Shown here one piece after another: positions 18,446 to 28,712 of a stretch of 64,000 nt of DNA (within the stretch, counting starts at the first letter, position 1; the number at the start of each line of letters is the position of its first letter). The stretch is from contig MPMG01000002.1 in the NCBI GenBank assembly GCA_002238485.1, positions 364,689-428,688 of the forward strand, in the 5' to 3' direction. The notes beneath the pieces are model-generated. The model did no database searches. It was given only the letters and a program-made list of their open reading frames with translations, and was not told where the DNA came from. The DNA is from Chloroflexi bacterium bin20. Its GTDB lineage: Bacteria > Chloroflexota > Anaerolineae > Aggregatilineales > Phototrophicaceae. A program made the translations under genes and the position numbers.

Positions 18446-19241
18446 CTCGATATTGCCGCCCGGTTCACCGCTGCATTCGCGCCTGCTGGAATTGACGGCA
18501 GAGGCGGATCGCGTCTTCTTCGCTGGGCTGCCGGGTGTGGGCAAGAGCCTGCTGCTGCAGCAATTGGCGCTGATGGCTGCCGATGCTGGGCGCGCAGTGA
18601 CCTTGTTGCAATGGGATGTGCTACGCCAGCCTTTTGAAACGCCGCGTTACCCTCTGCAAGATGGCGCGACGCATCCGCTGGTTATTCGCGCGGCCGGCAA
18701 CTGGCTGCGTTCAGAGTTGCCAAAATTCGCTGGCGACTTGCTCATCGGCGAATTGCCCCTGATCGGCGGACGCTTGATCGAGCTGGCTCGGCCGTTGGAC
18801 GATGCCGCCGAACCACTGCTGCGGGATGCGCGCAGTCAATTTGTCGTGCCCGTGCCCTCGCGTGAAGTGCGGGCAGTGATTGAAGCCAGACGCGCCCAAA
18901 CCATCGCCGCGCCCCAGCATGCCAGCGAGGCCGATGACGCGCCACCGAATATCCTGCGCGCGCTGTGGCGAGACCTGCAAACGCTGGCGCAAACGCTCGA
19001 TCTGGCAGAGCAGCCCCTCGACCATGCCTACAGCCCAGAGACCTATGCCGCCGTCTACCTGCATCTGCTGCGCTGCCGCCATGCCAGCATTTTGCCGGTG
19101 GAAGCGCTCTTGCCAACTCGTGGCTCGGTGTATGCGCATCTGGCGGATCTGCCCCAGCTGCGCGCCACGCCAGACGAAGCGCAAGCCGTGCTGCGACAGG
19201 TAGAATCAAGCCCCGACGCGCGCGCCTGGTGGGAACTGTGA
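18438..19241 (+). CDS. P-loop NTPase of unknown function coupled to ThDP enzyme
   Basis: A 267-residue protein with a Walker A motif GLPGVGKS at residues 30-37. After it comes a strand reading VTLLQWDVLRQPFE, then a strand LLIGELPLIGG that could be Walker B-like. The C-terminal half is helical and Ala/Leu-rich. I do not recognise the family. The ATG at 18438 overlaps the ThDP-enzyme stop by 8 bp, which implies translational coupling and probably related function. Kinase-like, chaperone-like and regulatory roles are all possible. The base composition matches the neighbours, so this is not an obvious recent import. Confidence 0.65.
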   Translation: MPDSILPPGSPLHSRLLELTAEADRVFFAGLPGVGKSLLLQQLALMAADAGRAVTLLQWDVLRQPFETPRYPLQDGATHPLVIRAAGNWLRSELPKFAGDLLIGELPLIGGRLIELARPLDDAAEPLLRDARSQFVVPVPSREVRAVIEARRAQTIAAPQHASEADDAPPNILRALWRDLQTLAQTLDLAEQPLDHAYSPETYAAVYLHLLRCRHASILPVEALLPTRGSVYAHLADLPQLRATPDEAQAVLRQVESSPDARAWWEL

Positions 19242-19274
19242 GTCTCTCCAACTGCTTTCGTTGCATAACTATTT

Positions 19275-19700
19275 CTATCCCGCTGCCCGGTCATCGGGTA
19301 TCACCGCGAAGACATCTATTTCAAAATCGGCATACGGTTTGCCCAGCGCCGAAACGACCACGCCGGTCGAGCAGGGATAGACAGCCGGCATGTGCCGCGC
19401 CAACACCGGATATACCAGATCGCGGTAGCTGGCATCGGTCACATAGGTGGTGATCTTGCAGATGTCTTGCATGCGCGCGCCAGCCGCTTCCAGGATGATC
19501 TTGATATTTTTCATGGCATTGTCGGCTTGGGCAGCTGGGTCGCCTTCGCCCACGAAGCCGCTGCCGTCCATGGTCAATCCCGTCTGCCCTTCGACGAAGA
19601 CCATGTTGCCGGCGCGGACAGCTTTGCTGGTGCGATAATCGATACCAGGGAAGATATCGCCATCTTTGCTGGACTTGGTGAGGATGCGCTGATGAGTCAT
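19275..19700 (-). CDS. RidA family protein (YjgF/YER057c/UK114)
   Basis: A 141-residue RidA-like protein. The sequence SKAVRAGNMVFVEGQTG, then AQADNAMKNIKIILEAAG, then a YPCSTGVVVSALGKP segment follows the family pattern. The usual catalytic Arg of the imine deaminase archetype, normally in an R-x-x-V block, appears replaced by Ser-Thr in this last motif, so the activity may differ from RidA proper. Catabolic RidA relatives act on reactive enamines or are pathway-specific. The ATG at 19700 has an AAAGGA ribosome site. It is convergent with the P-loop gene. Confidence 0.82.
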   Translation of the reverse strand: MTHQRILTKSSKDGDIFPGIDYRTSKAVRAGNMVFVEGQTGLTMDGSGFVGEGDPAAQADNAMKNIKIILEAAGARMQDICKITTYVTDASYRDLVYPVLARHMPAVYPCSTGVVVSALGKPYADFEIDVFAVIPDDRAAG

Positions 19701-19737
19701 GGAAATATCCTTTGCTGGTCGTATTGGTGAGAGCCTT

Positions 19738-19797
19738 AAACACATAGTCACAGAAACACAGTGAATGTAACCTCAAAGACACAAAGGGCACAAAGAA
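19738..19797 (+). repeat. CACAAAGACACAAAGGGCACAAAG dispersed repeat
   Basis: This is an A/C-rich dispersed repeat containing AAAGACACAAAGGGCACAAA. Related copies are near 3030, 34460, 34620, 41662, 58390, 58508 and 61824. It sits between the divergent RidA and oxidoreductase genes. Confidence 0.7.
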
Positions 19798-19872
19798 TCC
19801 CTGTCCATCTTTTTTGTTTATCCTTTTCGCTTGTGTCATATTTGCCCGATGCCAGCAGCCACAGGGAGCGCC

Positions 19873-21162
19873 ATGTCCAGCGACAGAAAACGCTATGCTA
19901 TCGTCGGCACAGGTTCCCGCGCCGGCATGTTTATCACTGCCATCGCCAGTCAATTTGCCGATCGCGCCCAGCTTGTCGCACTCTGCGACCTCAGCCACAG
20001 TCGCATGAACTGGCACAAGGCGCAACTGCCGACGCCCGTGCCCGCCTATCACGCTGACGACTTTGCGCGCATGCTGACAGAAACGCAGCCCGACACGGTC
20101 ATCGTAACCACAGTCGATGCCTGGCATCATCATTACATCATCGCGGCGCTGGAAGCCGGCTGTGATGTCATCTGCGAAAAACCGCTGACCACCACGCTGG
20201 ATCGTCTGCAAGGCATCTTCGCGGCCTTGCAGCGCACGAGCAAATCGCTGCGGGTAACGTTCAATTATCGCTATGCGCCGGCTTATGCCCGTTTCCGAGA
20301 GCTGCTGCGCGCTGGCGTGGTCGGGCGTCCACTGCTGGTCGATTTCAGTTGGCTGCTCGATACCAGTCACGGCGCGGATTACTTCCGGCGCTGGCATCGC
20401 GAAAAAGCCAATAGCGGCGGCTTGCTGGTGCACAAAGCCACGCATCACTTCGACCTGGTCAACTGGTGGATCGATGCTCGCCCACAGCAAGTCTTTGCCC
20501 TGGGCGATCTGCTCTTCTATGGCGCGGACAATGCGGCAAGACGCGGCGAAAGCTACGATTATGCGCGCTATACCGGCGTGCCAGCGGCGGACAAGGACCC
20601 TTTCGCCTTGCAGCTGGACAAGAAAGATGCCTTCCGCGGGCTATACCTGGCTGCCGAAGCCGAGACCGGTTACATCCGCGACCAAAATGTCTTTGGCGCG
20701 CCCATCACCGCCGAAGACACCATGGCTGTCACAGCGCGCTACAGCAATGGCGCGCTGCTGTCCTATTGCCTGGTGGCTTATGCGCCCTGGGAGGGTTTGC
20801 GCGTGGCGGTGACGGGGACGCGCGGACGGCTGGAAATGGATATCGTGGAAAATGTCACGCATCTGCGCGCCGAGAATGCCGCCGCCTCTGCCAGCAAAGG
20901 CGCATTCAAGCGGACCGAGATTCGCGTATTCCCCATGTTTGGCGAGCCCTATCGGACTGAAACGCCCAAAGCGGAAGGCGGTCATGGCGGCGCCGACCCG
21001 CGCATGCTGGCAGCGATCTTCGCGCCCGATGGCCAGCCCGACCCCCTGCAGCGCGCCGCAACGCATATCGATGGCGCGGCCTCGGTGCTGGTGGGCATCG
21101 CCGCCAACCTGTCCATTGAAACCGGGCGCATGGTCGACATCCGCGAGCTGTTTGCCTTGTGA
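19873..21162 (+). CDS. Gfo/Idh/MocA family oxidoreductase
   Basis: A 429-residue NAD(P)-dependent oxidoreductase. The Rossmann motif [12 protein letters not shown] is at the N terminus, [10 protein letters not shown] carries the conserved Lys-Pro, and [14 protein letters not shown] carries the His pair of the active site. It is longer than usual, with an insert around [17 protein letters not shown] typical of members acting on larger or modified sugars. The ATG at 19873 has an AGGGAG ribosome site. It probably oxidises a hydroxyl of a sugar or cyclitol; the exact substrate is unknown. Confidence 0.85.
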   Translation: MSSDRKRYAIVGTGSRAGMFITAIASQFADRAQLVALCDLSHSRMNWHKAQLPTPVPAYHADDFARMLTETQPDTVIVTTVDAWHHHYIIAALEAGCDVICEKPLTTTLDRLQGIFAALQRTSKSLRVTFNYRYAPAYARFRELLRAGVVGRPLLVDFSWLLDTSHGADYFRRWHREKANSGGLLVHKATHHFDLVNWWIDARPQQVFALGDLLFYGADNAARRGESYDYARYTGVPAADKDPFALQLDKKDAFRGLYLAAEAETGYIRDQNVFGAPITAEDTMAVTARYSNGALLSYCLVAYAPWEGLRVAVTGTRGRLEMDIVENVTHLRAENAAASASKGAFKRTEIRVFPMFGEPYRTETPKAEGGHGGADPRMLAAIFAPDGQPDPLQRAATHIDGAASVLVGIAANLSIETGRMVDIRELFAL

Positions 21163-21252
21163 GCTGCGTCGGTCCCGCCATCGGGATGGGGATACCAAGC
21201 CGCAGATTGCGCTATACTGGCTATGTGGCAGCAAAGAAAAGGACAGACACTC

Positions 21253-21822
21253 ATGGTAGGCGTTGCCCAACCGGTTACTGTCGACAACTTCCTGGAAGTC
21301 GCCAGCCTGCCCAAATACGCGGACTGCCTTGTTGAGCTTGTAGAGGGGGAGATCGTAACCATGCCTCTTACAAATGCGCGGCACGGTCAAATCGTGATGG
21401 AATTGGGCGCGCTGCTGCGAAATTATGTGAAGCCGCGCCAACTTGGGCAACTGACCGGCGCAGATGCCGGCTTCGTGCTGGAGCGCAATCCATTTGGCAG
21501 GGATACGATTCGTGGCTTGGACATCGCATTTATCAGCAGAGCAAAAGCGCCAGAACCGCTGCCGACCAACTTTATTGACTTCGCGCCAGACCTGGCTGTT
21601 GAAGTGCTTTCACCTGGCAACACCGTTGAAGATATGGAGTTGAAAATAAGCCAGTTGCTGGACGCCGGCGCAAAGCTGGTTTGGATCGTGCATCCCCGCC
21701 AGAAGCGAGTCGATGTACACACGCTGGATGGCATGACGAGGCTCGGCCTTGGCGATACCCTCACCGGCGGCGATGTACTGCCCGGCTTCCAGGTTTCAAT
21801 CGCGGATATCTTCGCCAGCTAA
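21253..21822 (+). CDS. Uma2 family endonuclease-like protein (DUF820)
   Basis: A 189-residue Uma2-family protein with a PD-(D/E)xK-like core: a VELVEGEIV strand, then DIAFIS, then PDLAVEVLSPGNT, then KISQLLDAGAKLVWIV. Such genes occur in many copies in Cyanobacteria and Chloroflexota, and their cellular role is poorly understood. I prefer the ATG at 21253, preceded by AAAGGA. An earlier in-frame ATG at 21223 lies only 5 bases after a TATACT -10-like box (21213-21218), so it would be at or before the transcript start. Confidence 0.85.
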   Translation: MVGVAQPVTVDNFLEVASLPKYADCLVELVEGEIVTMPLTNARHGQIVMELGALLRNYVKPRQLGQLTGADAGFVLERNPFGRDTIRGLDIAFISRAKAPEPLPTNFIDFAPDLAVEVLSPGNTVEDMELKISQLLDAGAKLVWIVHPRQKRVDVHTLDGMTRLGLGDTLTGGDVLPGFQVSIADIFAS

Positions 21823-21862
21823 CGCGTCCACCCTCGCCCCGTACAACGTCCCGAAAGCGACC

Positions 21863-22858
21863 TTACCGATAGCGCGAACGTTCGCCTGTGCCCCACATAT
21901 CGGGGTCGCTGCCGAATTTGGCTTTGAGATCGGCAGTCGCTTCATCGAGCCGCTGCATCGTCTGCGGCGAAAGCGAAAGCGTTCCAGCCAGTATATTGCC
22001 CTCGACTTGTTGCGGATTGCGCGCGCCAGCCAGGACTGAGGCAACGGCGGGCTTGTGCAGCAGCCAGGCCAATGCCACCTGCACCATCGGTTTGCCGATG
22101 TCGGCGCAGATTTCGCGGATGGCGGCGAGTGTGGCGAAGGTCTCGTCTTCAAAGCCAGGCGTATAGTGGCGAGAGTCGGGCCGGTCGGGGCGGAAATGCC
22201 GTGTGCGCGTGCGCGAATGGGGCATGGCGTCGGCGCTTTGGTAGCGACCTGTGAGCAGCGCCTGGTTGAGCGGACTGTAGGGCAGGATGCCGATATTGCG
22301 CTCGACGCACTGCGGCTGAATGTCGAATTCGATGGCGCGCCAGAGCAGGCTATAGGGCAGTTGATTGGCATCGTAGCGGCCGCATTGGAGCATATCGGGC
22401 ATGTCTAAATTGCCGAAGTTGCTGACGCCGATAACACGAATTTTCCCCTCGCGTTGCAGATCGAGCAAAGTCGACATGCTCTCTTCAAAGGGCACAGAAC
22501 GGCTGGGCCAATGGACTTGGTAGAGGTCGATGACATCGGTAGCCAGGCGCTTGAGGCTGCGCTCGCAAGCAGCGCGGATATCCGACGCCGCCAGGTTGAC
22601 TGTGCTGACCTTGGTGGCGATGATTGCTTCGGCACGACGACTTCCCAGCGCCTTGCCCAGCATCTCTTCGGAATAGCCGCTGCCATAACCCTCGGCGGTA
22701 TCGAAGAAGTTGATGCCAGCGTCCAGCGCCGCGTGCACGGCATTGATGGTGTCGCTTTCGTCTTGCGCTCCCCAATAATCGCCGCCGACGATCCCCCAGA
22801 AGCCGACGCCGATCGGCGATACCATCAACGAAGAATTGCCCAGTTGTCGTTTCTGCAT
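21863..22858 (-). CDS. Aldo/keto reductase
   Basis: A 331-residue AKR. The catalytic tetrad is visible as Asp53 and Tyr58 in FFDTAEGYG, Lys83 in ATKVS and His116 in YQVHWPS. It reduces carbonyls of sugars or aldehydes with NAD(P)H. The ATG at 22858 is chosen because MQKRQLGNS begins the conserved first strand; the frame upstream is non-coding. It is convergent with Uma2 and divergent from the second Opp-like operon. Confidence 0.88.
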   Translation of the reverse strand: MQKRQLGNSSLMVSPIGVGFWGIVGGDYWGAQDESDTINAVHAALDAGINFFDTAEGYGSGYSEEMLGKALGSRRAEAIIATKVSTVNLAASDIRAACERSLKRLATDVIDLYQVHWPSRSVPFEESMSTLLDLQREGKIRVIGVSNFGNLDMPDMLQCGRYDANQLPYSLLWRAIEFDIQPQCVERNIGILPYSPLNQALLTGRYQSADAMPHSRTRTRHFRPDRPDSRHYTPGFEDETFATLAAIREICADIGKPMVQVALAWLLHKPAVASVLAGARNPQQVEGNILAGTLSLSPQTMQRLDEATADLKAKFGSDPDMWGTGERSRYR

Positions 22859-22982
22859 TGCTAATCTGTCTCCCGTCTTTGCGTCTGCGCCTAGATTGTA
22901 AGCCCTCGTCATGATTCTGTGAAGCATCAGACAGCGACGCGGCTTTAGCGCCGCCGCTATGTCCGCGACGCTCGCTCGTTTG

Positions 22983-23090
22983 ACTCCTAATTGGACGAAC
23001 TGGCCAACGGCGGACAACAACTACGTCCACCCCGGCTTCTGGTGGCAGACCGCTTTGCTGATGATCACCGAGATCGAACCAGCGATGTAA
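22983..23090 (+). pseudogene. C-terminal stub of an ABC substrate-binding protein
   Basis: A short frame reads TPNWTNWPTADNNYVHPGFW and continues to ITEIEPAM followed by TAA. It resembles the C terminus of a family 5 solute-binding protein, where an N-Y/P-x-x-P-x-W segment near the end is common. It lies directly before an Opp-type permease, where the binding-protein gene is expected, but no coding sequence for the other ~500 residues exists upstream; the aldo/keto reductase begins 125 bp away on the other strand. A large deletion or an assembly join near 22980 is the likely cause. Confidence 0.6.
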
Positions 23091-23105
23091 GACTCGGTAA
23101 CAGAC

Positions 23106-23138
23106 GCGCCCGGGACATCTGTTCCGGGCGCTTTGCTT
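23106..23138 (+). terminator. Stem-loop terminator after the binding-protein stub
   Basis: GCGCCCGGGAC (23106-23116) pairs with GTTCCGGGCGC (23121-23131) across a four-base loop, with one G-T pair, followed by TTTGCTT. It stands 16 bp after the stub stop codon. Such hairpins between binding-protein and permease genes often reduce, without abolishing, downstream transcription. Confidence 0.75.
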
Positions 23139-23152
23139 GGTTAAGCGGATTT

Positions 23153-23212
23153 GTAGGGGCGATGATATTTGGGCTCGCCCCTACGCGCGATGATGTTTTG
23201 GCTCGCCCCTAC
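23153..23212 (+). repeat. GTAGGGGCGA inverted/direct repeat cluster
   Basis: GTAGGGGCGA (23153) is followed by the inverse TCGCCCCTAC at 23175 and again near 23203. The three arms can form alternative hairpins just upstream of the permease start. Confidence 0.7.
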
Positions 23213-23235
23213 GCACAATTTGAAGGGTATTGGAT

Positions 23236-24235
23236 GTGAAACAAGCCTACTTCATCCGCCGGCTCATCATGTTCTTCGTCGTGATCGTTTTGGCGGCGAC
23301 CTTGAACTTCATCATCCCGCGGCTTTCGCCTGGCGACCCGATCGGCGCCGTGCTGGAAGAGTTGCGCGCCCGCGGCGCCTCCACCGGGGGCGATGCCGAA
23401 GACGAAATTGTGGCCGCTTATCGCGCGCGCTTTGGCCTCGACCAGCCGATCCACATTCAATACTTCCGTTTTCTCTTTAACACCTTGCGCTTTGATTTAG
23501 GCCATTCCATCTCGTATTACCCACAGAAAGTCGAGGCGGCGCTGCTGCGCTCCTTGCCCTGGACGGCCGGCTTGTTGGCCATCTCCACCGTGATGTCCTT
23601 CGCCGCTGGCTCATTTTTTGGCGCCATGATGGCTTGGCCGCGCGCGCCCGCTTTCATGCGGCGTTTCGTGCCTATGTTCATGGTGCTTTCGGCTGTGCCT
23701 TATTATCTGTTGGGCTTGATCCTGGTCTACATCTTCGCCTTTGTCATGCGATTATTGCCGCTGGGCGGCGCTTATTCTTCCGGCACGATCCCGCGGCTGG
23801 ATCTGGATTTCCTGCTGGATGTGATCCGCCATGGCATCTTGCCCGCCCTTTCCATTGTGCTGACCAGCGTTGGCTGCTGGGCTTTGAGCATGCGCAGCGT
23901 GATGGTAACCGTGCTGGGCGAAGATTATCTGACGCTGGCGGAGGCCAAGGGCTTGCCAGATCGGCGGATCTTTTTCGCCTACGCCATGCGCAACGCGCTT
24001 TTGCCGCAGGTTACGTCCTTGGCGATTGCATTGGGGGACGGTGGCTTCTGGGGCAGTATTGGTCGAGGTGGTCTTCAATTATCCCGGCATCGGCTGGCTG
24101 CTCTATAACGCCCTGCGCAGTTCGGATTATTATATGGTTCAAGGCGTCACGTTCTTCCTGGTTCTGACGGTGGCGGTTTCCGTGCTGATTGTCGATCTGA
24201 TATATCCGCTGCTGGACCCGCGCATTGAGCGCTAG
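23236..24235 (+). pseudogene. ABC transporter permease, DppB-like, frameshifted at a G run
   Basis: The first part encodes a DppB-type permease with IIPRLSPGDPIG near the start and the coupling loop LAEAKGLPDRRIFFAYAMRN. The frame breaks at a five-G run (24033-24037). The continuing frame, from TVASGAVLVEVVFNYPG to DPRIER, ends at 24235 and is the normal permease C terminus. One G fewer would restore a ~333-residue protein. The likely start is GTG at 23236, with GAAGG 8-9 bp upstream; TTG at 23230 is an alternative. It is either a sequencing error or a recent loss of function. Next gene: the DppC-like permease, 23 bp on. Confidence 0.8.
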
Positions 24236-24258
24236 AGCGATACCGAAGTGAGTCGTCT

Positions 24259-25128
24259 ATGATCAATACATTCTTGCGCCGCGGCAAAGCGGCCGGCAGC
24301 TACATCCTGCGGAACCCAAAACTGCTTCTGGGTCTTGTTCTGCTCACGTCGCTGCTGTTGCTAGGGCTGCTCGGCCCAGCGTTTGTCGATGTCGAAAAAG
24401 CGCGCCCGATCAGCGTGAAACCCAGTCAACCGCCTTCAGCAGAATACCCGCTAGGGACTGACAGCGGCGGTCGCGATGTCTTGGCGGTCATCATTGTCGG
24501 CACGCCGCAAACCTTGAAGATGGGAGTATTGGCCGGCCTGATCGGCGTCAGCCTGGGCGCCAGCCTGGGATTGATCGCCGGCTACTTCGGCGGCAGAATC
24601 GACATGGTCATCAGCACCATCACCGATACCATATTGACCATTCCGCCATTGGCCGTCTTGCTGGTGGTTGCGGCTTCCGTTCGCACCATGAGCATTGAGA
24701 ATATGGCGTTGGTTATCGCCCTGCTTTCCTGGATGTTCACGGCGCGGACGATACGGGCGCAGGTGCTTTCCTTGCGCGAACAGCCTTATGTGCACATGGC
24801 GCGGCTGGCGGGCTTGAGCGACATCCGCATTATCTTTGAAGAAATCATGCCGAATATACTGTCGCTGGCGGCAGCCAGCTTCGTCGGCGCGACATCAAGC
24901 GCTATCCTGGCTGGCATCGGGCTGGAAGTGCTGGGCATGGGTCTGCAGCGCACGCCGACCCTGGGCATGACCATCTATTGGGCGCAGCTCTATTCGGCGC
25001 TGATTCGCGGCTTGTGGTGGTGGTGGCTGCCGCCGATTATCGTGCTAATTGTCTTGTTCGTGGGCCTCTTCCTGGTGAGCGCCGCCATGGATGAATTCGT
25101 CAATCCGCGCCTGAGGAAAACGGGATGA
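24259..25128 (+). CDS. ABC transporter permease, DppC-like
   Basis: A 289-residue membrane protein with the YPLGTDSGGRDVLAVI motif of DppC/OppC, about six hydrophobic helices, and the coupling loop HMARLAGLSDIRIIFEEIMPN. It is intact. Its last 4 bp overlap the following ATPase gene. It forms the channel with the (frameshifted) DppB-like permease. Confidence 0.9.
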   Translation: MINTFLRRGKAAGSYILRNPKLLLGLVLLTSLLLLGLLGPAFVDVEKARPISVKPSQPPSAEYPLGTDSGGRDVLAVIIVGTPQTLKMGVLAGLIGVSLGASLGLIAGYFGGRIDMVISTITDTILTIPPLAVLLVVAASVRTMSIENMALVIALLSWMFTARTIRAQVLSLREQPYVHMARLAGLSDIRIIFEEIMPNILSLAAASFVGATSSAILAGIGLEVLGMGLQRTPTLGMTIYWAQLYSALIRGLWWWWLPPIIVLIVLFVGLFLVSAAMDEFVNPRLRKTG

Positions 25129-26095
25129 ACCAGGACATCGCCCTGCAGGTCAACAACCTGCGCGTCTCCTACATGACAGGCAACCGGGAAGTCAAAGCGG
25201 TTGATGATGTCTCCTTCTCGCTCTATGCTGGCGAGCGGCTGGGCATCGTTGGCGAATCCGGCTCCGGCAAGACGACCCTGGCGCTGGCCTTGATGCGCCT
25301 GCACAAACCGCCAGCCTACATCATGGGGGGCGAAGCGATCCTGAATGGCAGAGACCTCCTGGCGCTGGAGCGCGAAGAAATGCGGCAGACGCGCTGGAGC
25401 AAATTGTCGCTGATACCGCAGGGGTCGATGAACTCGCTGAACCCCGTGGTCAAAATCAAACATCAGATGGCCGACGCGATCGAAGCGCACGAAAGCGGCT
25501 GGACGCGCAGCCAGATCGGCAAACGCATCGGCGAATTGCTGGGCAGGGTGGGCTTGCCCGAAAGCGTCGCCGAGATGTACCCGCACGAACTCAGCGGCGG
25601 CATGAAACAGCGCGTCTGCATCGCCCTCGCCATCATCCTAGAACCCAGCGTAATCATCGCTGACGAGCCAACCAGCGCCCTGGATGTGGTCGTGCAGCGC
25701 GTCGTCATGCAGACGCTGAACGATGTGCAGGAAGAGCTCAACGCGGCCATGATCATCATCGGGCACGATATGGGCTTGATGGCGCAATCCGCCGACCGCC
25801 TGGCTGTGATGTATGCCGGCAAAATGGTCGAAGTCTCGCCCATCAAGTCCTTCTTTCACGATCCGCAGCATCCCTACAGCAAACTGTTGATTAGTTCACT
25901 GCCTTCGCCGGAAGAAAAGCGCGATCTGGCGGGCATCCCCGGCAGCCAGCCCAGCTTGCTGGAGCTGCCAAGTGGCTGCGCCTTTCACCCGCGCTGCCCA
26001 ATCGCCATCGAGCAGTGCCAGCAGGCGATCCCGCCCTTGCGACATATCCGCAGCGACCGGCGGGTTGCTTGCGACCTGGTGGAAGACCAAGCCTC

Positions 26096-26099
<4 letters not shown>
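25125..26099 (+). CDS. Peptide-type ABC transporter ATP-binding protein (OppD-like)
   Basis: A 324-residue ATPase with Walker A GESGSGKTT, signature LSGGMKQR, Walker B VIIADEPTSALDV and the C-terminal CAFHPRCP motif. It is intact, and overlaps the permease upstream and the second ATPase downstream by 4 bp each. Confidence 0.9.
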
Positions 26100-27089
<990 letters not shown>

Positions 27090-27301
27090 CGCGAACCGCC
27101 TCGGCAGGCAAGCTCCCAAGCGGTCTCTTGTCGAGGCTATCCCATAGACCACCCGTTTGCGGCGGTGAATTCTGTATGCGAGCGCGGCCAGGCCCCGCCT
27201 CTACACCACCCCCTGCCCCTCTGCGTTCTGTGTGCTTAAATGCGCTTGGGGCATCGTGTACAATAGCGCCACATTGCTGACCGCCAGCGTGAGACTCGCC
27301 C

Positions 27302-28696
27302 ATGCGCAACCGCTACTTTTCTGCCCAGCCAGATACCCAGCGCGCCGCCGCGCAGCTCTACGAGTGCGCCAAAGACTTGCCGCTGGTCTGCCCGCATGGC
27401 CATGTCGATCCGCGTCTATTCGCCGACCCCGACTACCATTTTGGCAGCCCGGTCGACCTGCTGATCATCCCCGACCACTACATCTTTCGCATGCTCTATT
27501 CGCAGGGGATTTCGCTGGACAGGCTGGGCATCCCCACCCTGACCGGCGCGCCAATAGAAAAAAACCACCGCGCCATCTGGCAGTTGGTCTGCGACAACTG
27601 GCATCTCTTCCGCGCCACGCCGACCGGTATCTGGATACGCGATGAGCTGGCGGATGTCTTTGGCATCACGCGCAAGCTGGACAGCGCCAACGCCATGGCG
27701 ATCTATGAAGAAATCGCTGCGCAGCTGGGGAGCGACGCATTCCGGCCGCGCGCCTTGTACGAGCGCTTCCATATCGAGGTCTTGGCCACCACCGATGCCG
27801 CCACCGACAGCTTGGAGCAGCATATTGCCATCCGAGAATCGGGCTGGGGCGGGCGCATCATCCCCACTTTTCGCCCCGATGCCGTGGTCAATATCGACGA
27901 AAACTGGCGCGACAATATCGAGCTGCTGGGCGAGGTGTCTGGCATAACCGTGCATGATTACGCCAGCTATATCCAGGCGCTCGAAGAACGCAGAGCCTTC
28001 TTCCAGTCCTTGGGCGCAACAGCCACCGATCACGCCGCCTTGACCGCCTATACCGAACAGTTGGATGCTGCGGCAGCCGAGACCATCTTCCAGCGGGCGC
28101 TGACAGGAGACGCCAGCCACCACGATGCCGCGCGCTTCACCGGGCACATGCTGCTGGAAATGGCGCGCATGAGCAGCGAAGACGGGTTGGTGATGCAGCT
28201 GCACATCGGCTCGTGGCGCAACCACAATCCAGCCCTGTTCGCGCGGCATGGGCGGGATATGGGCGCGGACATGCCCACAGGCAGCGAATTCACGCGCAAT
28301 CTGAAGCCGCTGCTCGACCGCTTCGGCAATCACAGCAACCTGCGGCTCGTACTCTTCAACCTGGACGAAACCACGCTCAGCCGAGAGCTTGCGCCGCTGG
28401 CCGGGCACTATCCCATCCTGCGCCTGGGACCGCCCTGGTGGTTTTATGACAGCTGGCTGGGCATCATTCGCTATTTGGATGCAGTGGTCGAAACGGCAGG
28501 CATCTACAATCTGGCGGGCTTCAACGATGATACGCGCGCTTATCCCAGCATTCCCACGCGTCATGATGTCTGGCGGCGGGCTTGCGCGCATTGGCTGGCG
28601 GGACAGTTGGTTCGCGGCTTCATTGACGACGAAGACGCCCATGACATGATGCGCGCGCTGGCCTATGATCTGGCGAAAGACACCTATCGTTTGTAA
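27302..28696 (+). CDS. uxaC: Uronate isomerase
   Basis: A 464-residue UxaC of the amidohydrolase-like superfamily converts D-glucuronate to D-fructuronate and D-galacturonate to D-tagaturonate. The metal-site motif CPHGHVDP is near residue 33, followed by the diagnostic YIFRMLYSQGI and LHIGSWRNHN segments and WWFYDSW near the C terminus. The length is normal for the family. A TACAAT -10-like box lies upstream near 27256. It is the first gene of a run with uxaB, an iolC-like kinase and iolB. Confidence 0.93.
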   Translation: MRNRYFSAQPDTQRAAAQLYECAKDLPLVCPHGHVDPRLFADPDYHFGSPVDLLIIPDHYIFRMLYSQGISLDRLGIPTLTGAPIEKNHRAIWQLVCDNWHLFRATPTGIWIRDELADVFGITRKLDSANAMAIYEEIAAQLGSDAFRPRALYERFHIEVLATTDAATDSLEQHIAIRESGWGGRIIPTFRPDAVVNIDENWRDNIELLGEVSGITVHDYASYIQALEERRAFFQSLGATATDHAALTAYTEQLDAAAAETIFQRALTGDASHHDAARFTGHMLLEMARMSSEDGLVMQLHIGSWRNHNPALFARHGRDMGADMPTGSEFTRNLKPLLDRFGNHSNLRLVLFNLDETTLSRELAPLAGHYPILRLGPPWWFYDSWLGIIRYLDAVVETAGIYNLAGFNDDTRAYPSIPTRHDVWRRACAHWLAGQLVRGFIDDEDAHDMMRALAYDLAKDTYRL

Positions 28697-28712
28697 GGAA
28701 CGGGACGGGCAG

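Noticed and set aside
19321-20490. A long minus-strand frame spanning RidA and the start of the oxidoreductase
   Set aside because: It conflicts with both supported genes and repeats RidA sequence out of frame.
21863-23020. A longer aldo/keto reductase starting at 23020
   Set aside because: The extra 54 residues are not conserved and overlap the binding-protein stub; the ATG at 22858 begins the conserved domain.
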